Shown: piece after piece, positions 37,289 to 51,300 of the stretch
Numbering within the stretch: position 1 is the first letter of the stretch
How the letters are laid out: every line of letters begins with the position of its first letter
The notes under the pieces: generated by a model
Seen by the model: the letters and a program-made list of their open reading frames with translations, nothing else
Database searches by the model: none
Told to the model about the DNA's origin: nothing
Made by a program: the position numbers and the translations under genes
From: Tethya wilhelma
Lineage: Eukaryota > Porifera > Demospongiae > Tethyida > Tethyidae
NCBI GenBank assembly: GCA_964030475.1
Contig: CAXIPT010000001.1
Coordinates: forward strand, 18,557,886-18,621,885
Length of the DNA: 64,000 bases
Direction of reading: 5' to 3'

Positions 37289-37428
37289 TTAATACTCGTT
37301 ACATATTAGTAATTAATTTTTTTTTCTTTTATACCAATATTATTATAAATTTTTGAAGCTATTTATTTAATACGATGAACATACAACAATACCTATTATG
37401 ACATAATTATTACATAATGGTCACAGTC

Positions 37429-38169
37429 TTATGGCTTCTTGTCAGGATGATAGGGGCTACCAGGAGTGGGTGGAGTTACAATCTGTGGATACACCACCTC
37501 TTCCCTGTACCATACAAGAGACAATTAAAGGAACTGTGTCTCTATATAAGTGGTTTTGTTACTAAAAATACAATGCATGACATTTTGACACTTTGTTGAC
37601 AAACGTCCAATATATATATGTGCACAAGCTAGTATCTGCAACGTGGTACCTAGATCACGCTAGAAACAAAACTAAAAAATGCCCCAAAACGTCATAGAAT
37701 GTCATAAAACATCAAAACTTACACACATCTAACGAGAGATAAGCTTACATTGAGAGGTTTTCCTGAGCAGTTGGGAGTTGTTTGAAGGTGCTGGCTATGC
37801 TGGGTGGTGCCACGCCCCTTCTGTGGTCCCTGGAGTAGTAGTAATTGGCTGCCAGTCTGTGAGCCGGCCCCCCAGGGATGTTGGGGGGAGGGGGGGAACG
37901 GGAGGACACACAGTCAACAGTTCTCAGCCACGGGGAGGCGTCCACTGGCCTCTACAATGTGGGAAATTGAACACACTATGTAAAAACACAGTCTGAGTCT
38001 CTGGCCAGACAACTACATGTTATAAATTCAGTTGGTGCATAACTAGCCACCCACCGAAGACTATTAGACTATCAGTAAGGTAGCCAAGAGCACTTACTCC
38101 AACTAGAATATTCCTGAACCAGCTGACAATCCTCCCTGGCTGACCGGGAATTCTCTTTGCTGCAGACAT
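37429..38169 (-). CDS. NDUFA7: NDUFA7, complex I accessory subunit B14.5a, complete
   Basis: Exons 38098-38169, 37749-37951, 37429-37504 give 116 aa (human 113). The family core SPPPPNIPGGPAHRLAANYY and SRDHRRGVAPPSI aligns with human [20 protein letters not shown] and TRDGRRESVPPSI. The N-terminus is basic (MSAAKRIPGQPGRIVSWFRN). The C-terminus (EEVVYPQIVTPPTPG) is less conserved. Exons are short, so no long reading frame marks the gene. Its start is 72 bp from that of the kelch gene. Confidence 0.9.
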
Positions 38170-38241
38170 CTGATCTGGTGGTGGCAGGTATCTTATTCCA
38201 ATTAATGCGCACCGTGTTTGAACTTCGACCTTTGTGTTAAG
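38170..38241. promoter_or_regulatory. 72-bp bidirectional promoter NDUFA7 / kelch gene
   Basis: Very short spacer between opposing ATGs. Contains CCAATTAATGCGCA (CCAAT-like) in the middle. Confidence 0.6.
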
Positions 38242-38686
38242 ATGGTCAGTGTCGGCAAAGAGCTGGAGTTTGGCTCTTGGGAAGAGCTCAAAGTGAGCGG
38301 ACGAGTTCCCTCCAACAGGTGGATAGTGAAGGACGTACGCTCTTGTTGCTATTTAATAGTATACCCTGTCTCCCGTCCCTTCAGATATGGCCATGTGTGT
38401 GCTGTCGTTGGGAGTTGCATGTACTCATTTGGAGGGGCCAGTTGTTCTGAAGATGGCACAGTCTACTTCAATGACCTCTACTGCGTGGACTGTAAGCTGC
38501 ACTGGCTCATGCTATAACCTGACTCCTCACCTGCATGCCCTTGTCTCCCTCCAGTTGCCGAGAGTCCTCTCTCGTGGAAGGTGATAGAGCAGCGAGGTGA
38601 CGTCCCGACTCCAAGGGAAGGATCCACACTCAAGTAATGTCTCTATTAATAACTGCACCCATCCACCCACTACCTGTATGCCCTCT

Positions 38687-38720
<34 letters not shown>

Positions 38721-39138
38721 TGCTGCAGTGTCTACAACAAGGACCTCTACCTGTATGGCGGGGTGGACCAGGAGGGGACCTACACATGTGCTGAAGGACT
38801 CTATGTCTTCAGAACAGGTTAGTGTCCAGTGTGTTCATGATATAGGTTTATCCTCACTGTCTTTACTCCCTCCAGCTACTAGTACGTGGGAGAGATGTCC
38901 AACCACGGGCCACACCCCTCTGGCCCAGAGTCTCTCGGCTGTTGTCATTGGCAACAGGCTGATCACATTCGGAGGTGTTCTCAACGGGAAGCCTATGAAC
39001 ACCACCCACAGCTTGGACCTGAGTGAGTTAGGATCATCAGTGGTCCCCTCATGAAATGATGTCATTGGTATCTCTTGTTGCTATAGCAACCATGGAATGG
39101 ACTGAATTGGTGACGTCAGGGACTCCCCCCTCTCCCAG
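38242..39138 (+). CDS. kelch-repeat protein, first six exons
   Basis: Exons 38242-38318, 38385-38491, 38555-38633, 38729-38817, 38876-39022, 39087-39138, in frame. Three to four kelch blades are visible: YGHVCAVVGSCMYSFGGA, EGSTLNVYNKDLYLYGGV, AQSLSAVVIGNRLITFGG, each with the following W (SWKVIE, TWERC, EWTELV). The layout resembles RABEPK-type small kelch proteins, but with half the propeller missing the family is open. The last exon ends in phase 2 at GTGAGC. The rest is lost in the repeat region before N40263. Confidence 0.75.
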
Positions 39139-39192
39139 GTGAGCCCACCTCAAGGGACACAGCTTATGGTGCTTCATTGTACATTCCTTGGC

Positions 39193-39440
39193 TAAAGTCC
39201 ATCTGGTTTGAGAATTAATGTCGGTAGAAAAAATTGAATAACTTTCTCAATATCCAACTGCATGATTTCAAAATTTCAAGCACCGTTGCAAAGCACTTGT
39301 TCTCCCCGTTCTTTTGATTGCTTTTCCAGCTTCCTACACCTTACCAGTCAAAAGTTAGCTATTTTGTCCCATAGAAATAGTATTGCATGAATCTCATCAT
39401 TTCACTTCTGATAGCATTCACTAACCAAATGGACTTTGGT
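39193..39440. mobile_element. MITE, AAAGTCCATCTGGTTTGAGA family, copy 2
   Basis: Complete copy in the kelch intron; the right end reads ACCAAATGGACTTTGGTTA. Confidence 0.85.
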
Positions 39441-39908
39441 TAAAGCCAGGTTGTGTACATATGTCCACATACAGGATTGTGTGCAATCATAGAAAGTAAA
39501 CAAATGGTCCATTTGAGGCATACCCCCAGTGGAATACTGCCCACCTTGTTTACACACACACGCACACACACACACATCTGTACTTTGACCTCTGGTTGAG
39601 AGCCAGCAACAAATCATGTCCTAGCTCTAGTTCAATGTCTGTGTGGACGCTGATGTCCGCAGCAGCTGTTGTGTGATGGTGGCATGCCTTACTGGTAGTA
39701 CAAATTATGTTCATTGATGTATCAGTTCTTTGATGAGAGACTCCCAGGCCTAGCTGCATATATAGCATTGGGAGAAGGCACTGGCAAATTGTTGTTGTTC
39801 AGTTTCAACAGACACATCTAGAGAATTGTCAATCACTTGCTCTACTGCATGTATTGCCAATGGTGTCCTTTCTCAACTGAGTTCCAAATTTCCATCTAGA
39901 AATGCAAT

Positions 39909-39956
<48 letters not shown>

Positions 39957-40062
39957 ACACAAACAGCTGTAGCAATTTCTTCATTGCTTGTGCTAGCTCT
40001 CTCCCCTTTGTGGTGTCACCCTTAAATAATCAAAATACTAGTTTAAAGTAGCTATGGTGATT
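39441..40062. other. intronic or intergenic stretch with (CA)n runs
   Basis: No exon recognised. (CA)n runs are at 39554-39576 and 39909-39960. Confidence 0.6.
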
Positions 40063-40262
40063 AAAGTCCATCTGGTTTGAGAATGCCGGTAGAAAAAATT
40101 GAGTAACTTTTTAAATATCCAACCGATTTCAAAGTTTCAAGCATTATTGGAAAGCGCTCACTTTCCCTGTTCTTTTGCTTGCTTTTCCAGCTTGCTACAC
40201 CTTACCAGTCAAAGGTAACTATTTTATCCTATATGAAAAGTATTACATGAATCACATAATTT
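40063..40262. mobile_element. MITE, AAAGTCCATCTGGTTTGAGA family, copy 3 (cut by N)
   Basis: The left end is intact. The right end is lost at the N at 40263, which suggests that the repeat caused the contig break. Confidence 0.85.
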
Positions 40263-40263
40263 N
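40263..40263. other. single-N contig join
   Basis: The kelch gene loses its 3' exons and SLC35D its 5' exons at this point. Confidence 0.8.
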
Positions 40264-40269
40264 CCTCAG

Positions 40270-40945
40270 GCTATGCCTTTGTGCTAGCCAATGATGTTGC
40301 TACCTCTGCTAATAGTAAGTTTCTCATCTTTGCTGTAGGTAGCTGGTCTAGACTGGTTTGGTGTGGGTCGGGGGTTGACCTGTGCTCCCAGGGAGTGTGT
40401 TGGCAGAGCTGGGCTAATACGGCCGTTGGAATGTGTGTGTGTCCTTGTAAAGTGTTGAATGGTTGCCTAGCATTGCCTGGGAGGCTCTGCTAGCGTCAAG
40501 AACACCTCAACACTCACATTCAACCTGCGGTGATCTCTGCCAGACATTAACCCTCTCTTCTTCTCTTTATAGCTCTTTTTAGTAAGAAGATGCTGAATGC
40601 AGATGTAAGAGCTATTGATACGCTCTTTGTGCAACTGTTCTAATAATACATCTTTCCTCTTTTAGATGGGAAAATTTGAAATCATGTTTTACAACGCTCT
40701 CATTGTGTTTCTACCTGTGGTAACATTAGCCGGGGTCACTGGAGAGTTCACCAAGGTACAGGACACCCCTTTGGTCGGTGCTATCAATGACATTATGTGT
40801 TCCTTCTGCTGCAGGCGTATTACTTCACTGGCTGGACCAACCCTTACTTCCTCTGCTATTTCTTTCTCTCCTGTATAATGGGGTAGGCAGCACTGTTGTT
40901 TTAGTTAGCTAAAAGCCCTTTAGTTTTCAAAAATGGGCTTTTAAC

Positions 40946-40994
<49 letters not shown>

Positions 40995-41550
40995 GGTTTG
41001 TCTTGATCTACTCCACCATCTTGGTCACCCAGCTCACCTCCCCCCTCACTGTCATGGTGGTGGGCTGCATCAAGGTAAGGCCACAGCTGTAAGAGGAGCT
41101 GCCCTCTCTTCCTCACTGCCTGGTAAACATCCTCTGTCAGTGGGGCATTGCCATCCATAATTAGAAGAACTACTTTCAACTAGCCTAACCTGGTTGTAAA
41201 CAGCTTTAGATTTCCCGGATGGATGGGTTATTATCATGTTGTAATAATTATTAACTCTTTTTTTTTTTTTTTTTCTATTTGTAGAATGTTCTAGTCACAT
41301 ATTCAGGTATGTTTGTAGGCGGAGATTACCAATTTGAAATATACAACTTCCTCGGTATTAATATCAGGTATGAATGTCTCTACATTTGGTGTGCATGCAT
41401 CAATAGAGCGCCCCCCTCCCCCCATGCAGTGTTGCAGCCTCTCTCTTTTACTCCTACTTCAAGTTCAGAGAACAGCAGCAACAGAAGCAGAACTCTCTCT
41501 CAACAGATGCAAACTCAGCTCCTCAAAGGACTACTAAACTTACAGTATGA
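40270..41550 (+). CDS. SLC35D: SLC35D-type UDP-sugar transporter, C-terminal exons
   Basis: Exons 40270-40314, 40573-40604, 40666-40755, 40815-40882, 40996-41074, 41285-41367, 41430-41550 join in frame. GYAFVLANDVATSAN, MFYNALIVFLPVV, SCIMGFVLIYSTILVTQLTS, PLTVMVVGCIKNVLVTYSGM and FVGGDYQFEIYNFLGINISV correspond to the last four or five membrane helices of SLC35D1/2 nucleotide-sugar antiporters of ER/Golgi. The tail is polar (FREQQQQKQNS) and ends TTKLTV. About 170 N-terminal residues are missing left of N40263. The 5th exon uses a (CT)n acceptor tract. Confidence 0.88.
40949..40991 (+). repeat. (CT)n tract at SLC35D acceptor
   Basis: A CT run then TGCAG|GTTTG. Confidence 0.9.
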
Positions 41551-41820
41551 ATATTATTATATGCAAGAACAATTCTCTCAGAATCACTGATTTTTGTACT
41601 CAGCACTTTTATACTGGATCAAAATTTTATATTTGGGTTCACCGTAGAATGGTATGCGATTTTAACGCCCATGGGCGTTTTCGTTGCGCGTATAAGGTTT
41701 CGCGGCACGAGTTTATAAACAGCGAGTTGAAGCTCAGCGCTTTATAAACAACTTGAAAGCTAGAAGAGTTTAGAATCACAAACGTTCACAATAAGAAAGG
41801 AAACGTACTGCGTACGAGAA

Positions 41821-43001
41821 ATGCCAGAAGTGAGCAGTTGGACAGCAGTAATGCAGCAATCGTCAGGCGACCAATTCACTAGTACAAACTCCGCGGCAGC
41901 AGCTCCCAACAACGGCAGCATGTCGCAACAACCGAGCGGCGAGGAGAACACACACGAATACAAAACAGTAAGGAGCTTGTTAACAGATTAATAATATTGA
42001 TGTTGTTATGAATATTCATGCCATCCTTCTCCACCAGGACCAGCAGAGAACGTTCATAGAAACCTTACTACCCTATGTGCGGTCCTTTGCATTCACCTGG
42101 CTCAACCTGCAAGCCAGGAAGAGAAAGTTTTACAAAGGTATGGGTTCACTTGTTCTAGATGAGCTACTGCTTACAGTTTCAGTGGCAGTGTGTCATGTGT
42201 GATGATATTGCGATAGCTGCTGTTTGAATCATGTCGGCTGTGAATTGATGCAGAGAATGACCGCAGGATGACTCCAGATGAGGAGAGGCACTGTAAGGAG
42301 GAGCTTGACAACGAGATGCCTGAGGTGAAGAGAAAATGGGCCTCTCAGTTGCTAGCCAAACTGAGGAAGGACATCCGTCCGGAGCACAGGGAGTATCTTC
42401 TCAAGTCCGTCACGGGCCAGATGAGAGCCGGCTGTGTGTTGTCCACCCCCGACCAGAAGGGGAAGATGAGACGTATCGATTGCCTCAGACAAGCAGACAA
42501 AGTGTGGAGACTGGATCTTGTTATGGCTATCCTGTTTCACGCGTTTCCTCTCGAGTCAACAGATGGCGAAAGGCTCATTAAAACAGTGGACTGTCGTAAC
42601 CCTGGTCTGTGTGTCCAGCCCCACCACATCCAGATCACGGTCAAGGAGCTAGACCTCTACTTGTCCAACTTTGTCTCTCCTACTGGTGAGTCATCTCATA
42701 ACAATAATTATTATTATTGTAGGGGCTGAGTGCAACTAGGTGGTGCAGGGTTGGAATGTATCTACATACGTACAATAATCATATTACCTCATTCAACAAT
42801 GGCAGGAGTCAAACAAGAGGAGGACATGAAGATCAGAGAAAAGGCTCTTGAGAGTTTGAGAATAAAAGGAGCGTTTGGAGCTCAGGAGCTCTACGACAAA
42901 CACAGAGGTAATTATTAATGATAATATTTGATCACAAGGTCACATGTATCTCGTGAACTGCCTGCCATCTTACCAATAATGTTACTTTAAGCAGACATTA
43001 A

Positions 43002-43037
<36 letters not shown>

Positions 43038-44144
43038 CCCGATCACATCTGGCTATGCTGAGTCCGAGGCCTTCTACACCAACCCCATGCTGTGGTATCA
43101 CGACAGGAAGAGAAGTCACCATGCCCTCGAGAGCTACCCCACGATGATGGACGCCTGCTACTACTCTCACTTGCAACCACCGTCACTCAAGTACATGAAG
43201 CATGAGCCAGTGGCCTACTACCATTACGCTGAGGACCCTGAGCGCTACCAGGCTAACATCACCGTCAGTGTCCAGTCCTCCTTTGGCAGCGTGGGGACGA
43301 GTGCCCTCCCGGGAGGCTACAACCCCGCCCCTCACTACAGCTACTCCAACACAGCGTTTGGCACCTCCATGACCCAACCCACGGACAGCTCCGCGGCAGT
43401 CTATGGCACCATCGGCAGCTACCAGGCGTCAGCTGTGAGTGCCCCTTTGGTGCGAACTGTCAGTCCCGTCAGATCCAGCGGCAATACTGCTGACGAGGCA
43501 ACTAGCATGGGTACCCCCCTGACCCCCCCTCTGAGTGTGTCCCCCGTCCCAGCCAACGGGTCCCCCACACCCCCTCACAGCATCGTCTCCAACGCTGGCA
43601 GCTGCAATGCAGCAACGGCCGCCACCACTGCCACCAACTCCTACCTGGAGAAGGAGAACACCATCGGGTACCGATCGGGCAGCACCAGTCCCAGCAGATC
43701 CAACCAGGACTGTGACTCCACCACACACTGCAACCTCCTCTCTGACTCTGAGGTGATCCCTAAACTGCCACTCCATGTCCTGTCAGACCTCAGTGAAGGC
43801 CTGCCTCTCCCCGGTATGTAACTATCATGGTACGTCATTAGGTGGTGTGCACTGCATGGTAGCTAGCTGGCTACATGACAGCATGACTAGAACATCCACT
43901 TGAAGAGCGTTTGATGAATTGTTGAGTGATGATTTGTTCTCCTAATGCCATTATTAGGTGTCTCTGGTGAATACCCGGCACCATGTGTTCTGCAGGGAGC
44001 CCCTTCCTCAGGTATGTCCTCTCTATGAGAACACTAGCCAGTCAACAGCTGAGACTAACTTGGTTACTCCTAACCACTGGAATGTTACCAATCTATTATG
44101 TCCTTTGTACAGGTCCATGGAAACAGCTCCTAAACAGCTACTGA
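41821..44144 (+). CDS. NFI: nuclear factor I (NFI/CTF) transcription factor
   Basis: Exons 41821-41967, 42038-42137, 42254-42685, 42806-42907, 43037-43813, 43958-44011, 44113-44144. The MH1-like DNA-binding domain is clear: [111 protein letters not shown] dimers bind TTGGC(N5)GCCAA. A Ser/Thr/Pro/Tyr-rich region (43037-43813) should be the activation part. The N-terminal 49 residues (Ser/Gln/Asn-rich) replace the short vertebrate leader. The last two exons (ending PWKQLLNSY) are inferred from splice sites only. Exon 5 has a (CT)n acceptor. Confidence 0.92.
43008..43034 (+). repeat. (CT)n tract at NFI acceptor
   Basis: CT run ending directly at CAG|TCCCG. Confidence 0.88.
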
Positions 44145-45124
44145 AATGGACATCATCTATGTCAGTTTGTGTGGCTTCTCTCATCTCCTAATGGTCACCA
44201 ACCTCTGCTCTCTCTTTCTCTGCTAACCTCACTCAGCCATAACAAAACCCTTAGCAACACACATCTCTCTCTCTCACACACACACCTATTGCAATATATA
44301 GCCACTGGTTGAGCTAATGCAATTAGCCATCTATCTTCTTTGTGTACCCCCTCTATTATCATCAGACCTTGTAAAGTTTTAACAATTGCCATTTCTGTTT
44401 TTACAGCCAATGCTTGTCATAGAACTAGTTTGTACATTATATATCACCTATTGTATGCATCGTATGTTTTTAAACTATATCAGTATTACAGGTAACATCC
44501 ATCACGCTCATTATGTTATGTTATTGTAGCCTTTATATTGAATCACTGTAAGTTTTAAAATTTCAACCCCTAATTATTATTTTTAACTAATGATTGTATC
44601 ATACTTGAATATGGCATCCATATCACTCCACTCAAGTTATTATAATTATTATCATGCAACAACCTTATTAATATTACTACTGTATCAGATCACTCACTGA
44701 ATATGTTTTTAATATTGCACACATTATACAAAGAAAAATATTTTTCAAACTTCAATAAAAACATTACTGCTACAATACAAATATTAGTGTGCATGTATCA
44801 TAATTAATGTGCTGTAAACCAATACATCCAAAAGAGGACTATATAACCGTTCAGCTGACAACTAGTAGTGTTGAGTGAGCTGTATAATGTGACCGGTGGT
44901 CTAAGTTTGGATCAAAGTTGGGGATTGAAATGAAAGCTGTTTTATGTATGAGGCCAAAAGCTACAACAAATGTATCTCTTTCAGAGGCCGGCTGTAACTG
45001 ATAGTGAACACATTCTGGACTCAAAATGATCACAATTTATTATAACATATCAAATCTCAACATATTTATTTTAAAACTTGTGAAACATGTGAAGCAGTTA
45101 AGAGTGTTGTCACGACACCTGGTG
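44145..45124. other. intergenic between NFI and the SAM gene
   Basis: AT-rich, no exon seen. Contains the likely NFI 3' UTR; CAATAAAAAC near 44753 could be a poly(A) signal. Confidence 0.5.
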
Positions 45125-45946
45125 TCAAATGACGGTATCACTTCCAGTGAGGGGCTCCAGTTTCTTTACCTCGTCCATGATCCTGGCCCTAGCTCCGACA
45201 GAGATGCCCAACTGCTCCAGGTTGGAGTCTCCAAGGCAGCGCAGCTCAGGCAGGGTGATCTGATGTGCCGTGAACACCTGTACATTGCCACACACACACA
45301 CAAATGACCTTCTCACACACAAACACACACACAAACACTCGAGGGAGCGGATATGCACTAACAAGGAATGGAAAACAAGTCACGTCTTGTACATGAACAC
45401 ACATTCCACTCACTTTTAGCAACACTTGAATTTAATAAAAGCCTTGTACACTTATGGCAATTTGCGGTCGCCAGTTGTTATCATATTCTCTGACATAACA
45501 TGTTTGTGTGCTCCAGCTCCCGGCTAGCTAGTAGGCTGCCCCCGCCCCTACACTCTCCAGTGGAACTAACAACTCACTAAGTACATTGGGGAATGTAGCA
45601 GGTGCCTAGGAGCAAGGGTGGGGTCATCTCACAATAGAGGACTACCAGACTAGCACGGCATATATGGCGAGACTGGTAATTGGTGGTGCAAACAACCCCA
45701 GTGATGACAGGCTATGAGGCTGTCGCTAACATGGACCTCACCGAGGCACCCACCTTGAAGCCACACAACACTCACGAAACATAAACTAATTAGCGGCGAA
45801 TTAGGCAGAGGGACAACACAGTAATATGATACAATACACCATCGGCCCTGCCTAACCTTTTGAAGGGCATCTCGTGGCTTTTTATACCTTTTATCAACAA
45901 ACAACCGATCGCATTAATTTACCTAAACTGTGCTCGCTCAGGAAAC

Positions 45947-45996
<50 letters not shown>

Positions 45997-47742
45997 TGGC
46001 TCTCTCCATATACAATCACATGCAATAAAATGGTTACCATGGAAACAACGTACGGGAAGCAAGTGTGTGTAGTTGAGTTCCTCCAAGAAGCCAGACAAGT
46101 CCATCAATCTGGGTGGTGCTTCTCCGAAGAAATTGCTCAATTTTTTGAAGCTAACAGCAGATCCTTTCAAATAGGGTCCTGGATAATGGCCTGAGGCATC
46201 AGAGGCAGAGCGCTAGAGAGAGAGAGAGAGAGAGAGAGATAAAGTTAACAATTAAGGGGAATTTTCAAATACCAATTAGAATAATTTGAACTATTTATTT
46301 GTGTTGGCTATCTCCTTCCACCCGCTCCATTGTCTGTGCCACCTTATCCACCGCAGCCACTCACGATAGGCCTGCCATGAGATGTGAAAACAATACCTAG
46401 TGCATACCTGTGGTAAAACTGAACACTTGAACGAGGCAAAGTGTGGGCCCTACAGTAACACTAGCCGGGATCAGGGGCTATCAATTGGTGACCTCTCCAC
46501 ACACACTGCAACGGGGGGACACATTCCTCAGGCTGACCTCCGGCTTTGATGGGACCAAGATGAGATGTCGCACACACAAACACACACACTAACTCATATT
46601 GAGTGTCACCAGTTAGGTTGAGCATGCATTGCATCACAGCCCGGAGAGAGAGGAACTAGGTAAAGCTGTGGGATAGAGAGGAGTGAAAACCACACTCTGA
46701 ATATGGCTGTGTTGAAACACACACAACCAGTCATGCTGTGTTTTTCCCACATGTATGTTTTCAAGGAGAGCTTGTGTTTACTTCCTCTGAGAGGCTTCAG
46801 GCAAGCACCAACCAACCAACCAGACCCCCTCCCCCATATGCTCTCACATGCAGCCCCAGCTGGGCTCTAATCAGCTGCTGGAGGGTGATTGAGTTAGAGG
46901 GCCTACTTCAAACGGCCATCATGAGCAGCCTCACACCAACAGAACTCTTAGCATCGTGAAAACAGTCCACTTTAGCTAGACTAGACTGCCTAATTAATTC
47001 TGCAAGTGGTTAACCAAGTTATTCAAGACCACCAACACAGGCAGCATTTTTAGCTTCTTAGCTAGGCCATATTCCTGACCAGAACACTCTATTCCAGTGG
47101 GCAGCTACTGGGATGCCAGGCCTACCACGGAGCTCACCACAGCCTCTGCAATGACACAGGCAGCACAAGAGGTGGCCACTTAGGGGCATTAGCAGTGTTG
47201 GACCACAACTGAGTTAGAGCTAACCACACAAAAGGCGGCCTTCATTGTGCCTGCCTACAAGCTAGTAACAAGATGGAATGTGTTTATTGTGCTCAGCTTT
47301 TCAGTGCTAACAACAAAGAGGTGGGCTGTGGTTGCCAAGCCTACTCGAGAAATGTCCAATGTGTCTTTCAGTTTGCCCCCTGCTACAAGGGTGGAGGTGA
47401 TAGGACATGCTCTAATTGTTCTCACGGCAACACCAATTGCCGCTGCTCCTCACCACAGAGCAGTATCCATGGTCTAATGGAGCAATTGGTTAGCTTACAA
47501 TCAGTCGCTAGTGCTACAACGTTGAACCAGGACGCGAAACTAAACGATGAAGTCTTTATTTTTATAAAAATAAATGTAAGGAGTTAATTGTGATGTCTAC
47601 ATGCTGAAACCCATTAGCCTATTACTGCATATTACAGCGACCAAACAATGACATCATAGAGTGTTGTTGCGACTAGCAATGACATCACCCCCACCCCACA
47701 AGCTGCTGAGTCAGCATCAATAGGATACCATTCGCAGCTAGC

Positions 47743-47776
<34 letters not shown>

Positions 47777-48264
47777 ACTAAAGTTACAAAAGGAGGAGCT
47801 AGCTAGCTAGCAACTCAAAGAGAGAGAGGGTGTGCTCCTGTGTTCTCACGCCCTGATAACTGGGTTAGGTCGAGTGATGTTTGAAGGTGACCACAAGAGC
47901 ACCTTATGAGGAGATGCTGACAGCATTCCCTAGCGACTGCGGTCAGAGAAGTATGTGAGCCTCTCTCTCACAACAACACCCGCTAACACCCTCGCTACAA
48001 AGTGGGCAGAGCTTCACTCCACATATGGTAGGTACCCACCAGTGATAATAGAATACCTCCCCTATATATCACCATGGCAACAGGACAAGTATACCATATT
48101 CATGCACATACCTTCTTTAAGAACAGCGACTGTTGATGGTTTCCATGACGTTGAGGCTGTTGGCTTGCTGCTGCAGTGGACCTAGGCTGGAGTGTGTGTG
48201 AGATACACAGGTAGTGCGCTGGTAATAATCATTATTGCATTCATGTGTGTGTGTTTGTATTTCG

Positions 48265-48307
<43 letters not shown>

Positions 48308-51300
48308 TGTGTGAGAGAGCTAAGATTGTTCCCCAAAAGGTCTATGGTCTGCATACAGTCCACCTTTGAAGCTGCCTGTTATTGCTAGCCCCACATGGCA
48401 ACTGTTGAGCATCAATGTGGCTACTGACACTTTATTAACCAGCTAAAACTGCCTACGTTGACAAAACAGATAAACTAATTAATTCTTTTGTTCTGCGACC
48501 ATTTTATATTGAAATGTGCCCCCCAGTCACAACAAGTGTTCTTTGCTGTGGTTAACACATACACACACATCAGCTCACCTCGCTTGATTCAGTCATGTGA
48601 CCAGTCATGTGACTGCTCTTATCGGCAAGCTGTGCAACCTGCAAACCACAAAGAGGTTGAGTGATTAGGAGCAGACAAAGGCGAGCGGTGAGCGTGAATG
48701 GCTCCCCCACACACGGCATACAAAGGGCGGCCATTGTGTGGTGACAATACAGAGAGAGGCGTCTAAAGGGACTCTCTCTCTGTCAGCTACAGCCAATGGC
48801 CAGGAGTGGGGGAGGCAGAACAACACAAATTAACAAGAGGCTGTAAACACTGCCTTGTTTGGAAGTAACCAGCCACTTGTTAGAATATAATGGAGAATAT
48901 GGAGAGAGTGTATTAGGAAGCTAGCTAATAGGGATATAGGAGGCGCCATACTGTCGCCACTCAGAGAAGCTCAAAGGAACATCTCTATATATACACAGAC
49001 AAGGCAGAGAGCAATAGAGTCAAAAGAGAAACTACATATAATGCAGTGATAATATAAACATGGCACACAGCTAGGCTCTCGTGATATACGTACACAGCTA
49101 TAGGCTCCCCCCCCCCCCTGGGGTATAGGTAGAGAGTGAGAATGAATGAAGGTGTACCTGTTGTTTAAGTTGATTAATCTCCATGGTAACGGTGGGTGCT
49201 GGTTCTAGCCCTCCTCTCCCCACGGAGCTGAGCTCCCCTCTCAGCTGGGACACCTAAACAACCAAGATAAGAGAGGATCGAGATATGTTTGTTGGCTGAG
49301 AGACCACCCCACCACATATGTTAGGAGGGAAGGCAGGACCCTCGCCCCCTCACCACGTGGGACCACCACCATGTGTTGGCACAGATTGAGGGGGTGTATG
49401 GAGGGCCAGGGATGAGATGGAGGGGGCGGCCATGGACCACAATCAAAGGAAGTGGCCCAACATTCTCACTAAGTCTTCCTGCCAATTACCACATACCAAA
49501 CTGGTTGCCTAGGCAACAAGTCCACAACACAGCTCTAATATGCGCCCCATATGCTAGCTACAAACAAAACAAGAAGCCAAAGCAGAGAAACACTTCAAAT
49601 TTTTGAGCTAAATTCCTTAGCCTGGTGTTATGTTTCCCTCCCCAGACATCAACAGAGGAGAGCTGACCACAGCCCAGCCTGCTAACCTCTTTAGCCAGCT
49701 CCAGCAGCCTCCAGTTATACAGCTGCATCATCTCTTTTGATAGCTTCTCCAATTGCTTGAGTCTGTGTTCAGCAGCTTGCCTTTTCTTTCTCTCTCTCAC
49801 CACTAGTGGGTTGATGTGGGGGGGAAGGGGGGCAGGAGGTAAATGATAGTCTGTTGTACAGTACACTATTTACTATGGCCTACTAATGCACATGCAGCCA
49901 ATCCCCATTAGATCTCTCCTATAGTATATATACATACAGTAGAACCTCCGATAGTGGACCCTCAGAGATAGGGACACTGTATTATAAACCTCTCAATAAA
50001 GGATGATTCTTAGTTCCCAAATATTCCAAATCCCTATTGTAGCAATACAAACAGAACCTCCGAGAAGAGGACAACCTCTCTACAAAGGACAAACAAGCTG
50101 AATTTACACTGTCCCCAAAGTGTCCATTGCTCGGAGGTTTCACTGTAACTAGCTCCACTCACTTGCTCTGTGGATCTGTTTGAACATGTCGTGCCTCTCG
50201 TAGAGGAACTGGGTTGCTAGGAGACCCATCCTCTCCTCCACCCCACTCACCCTCCCGGCCAGAGCCCCCTCGTCACTCGCCAGTCGACTGTATCCCCCTG
50301 AGGATTGAGGGGCCCCCACAGATTCCATTGAACTGGCTACACTGTCCCCCCGGTTGTACAGCCCGGCCCCCTCAGTGAATTCCGGGATGTCCCCCTGACT
50401 GAGGTAGCGAGATCCATCAGACTCGTATCCACTGGAGGGGTGTGGCTTCCCATATGGCTCCATGCTATGATGTCGTCCGAACCTCCCTCTCCCCTCGGAG
50501 GATCTCCTCCTGCCCTGGAGGTTCTCGTTGGACATGCTCTGCTGCTTGTGGGAGGGTCTGCCCGTCAATTGGGCGTGGTCAGTCCTGGTGGTGCTCAGAT
50601 CAGTGTAGCTTGATGCTCCTGTCACATAGAGATCACCGAGTGGCTTCTTTGAAGAATGTGGGTGTGGTTTGGTTGCTAGGTGACCAGTTGAAGAATGCAG
50701 TGGCTTACTATCTCTGTTCTTTTTCTCCTTGATTCCCTCGTAGCTCCTTGAGGCTACAGTGGCCTCCTCCCTGCTCCCCCGCTGTCCTCCGCTCATCGTA
50801 CGAAGACTCTCAAACATCTCTTCTCTTGACCTCTTGTTCTTCTGCGAGCTCTTTGGCTGAGAGAGGGTAGTTGTCATGAGACCCTTACGATGGGTCTGGC
50901 GCTCATGGAGCACCTTGCACTGTTGTAGGTAACTCCTCAGCTTGGCATCTTCAGAGCCAGAGGGTATCTCACTGACCACAATGGACGTTGGGAAGAGGAA
51001 GAGATGTTTCTGAGCTGAATCAAAGGCCAGCTGTAGCTTCTCCTGGGCTGAAGTCACGGAGGAGAGGGCCTGAGGTGGTGAGAAGGTTAGGGAAACACTA
51101 TGGCATATGGTTCACTGGTTTGGATGCAATGAATATGGATATTATCAAAGCAATTAGAGCTTCGTAATTGATTGTTGGTTAGCATATTCATACTCTGACA
51201 ATATTGGATAGAGCATTGGCAGCCACACATACAGCTACCAGTGATCAGCAACCATCGTGTCAGTGGCTACTAGTGGTCCGTAGGCCCAGATAAATTCTGC

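Noticed and set aside
47273..47587. 104-codon Cys-rich frame with CxxC pairs
   Set aside because: Lies in an intron on the opposite strand, has no recognised domain, no splice or promoter support; could be looked at with RNA-seq.
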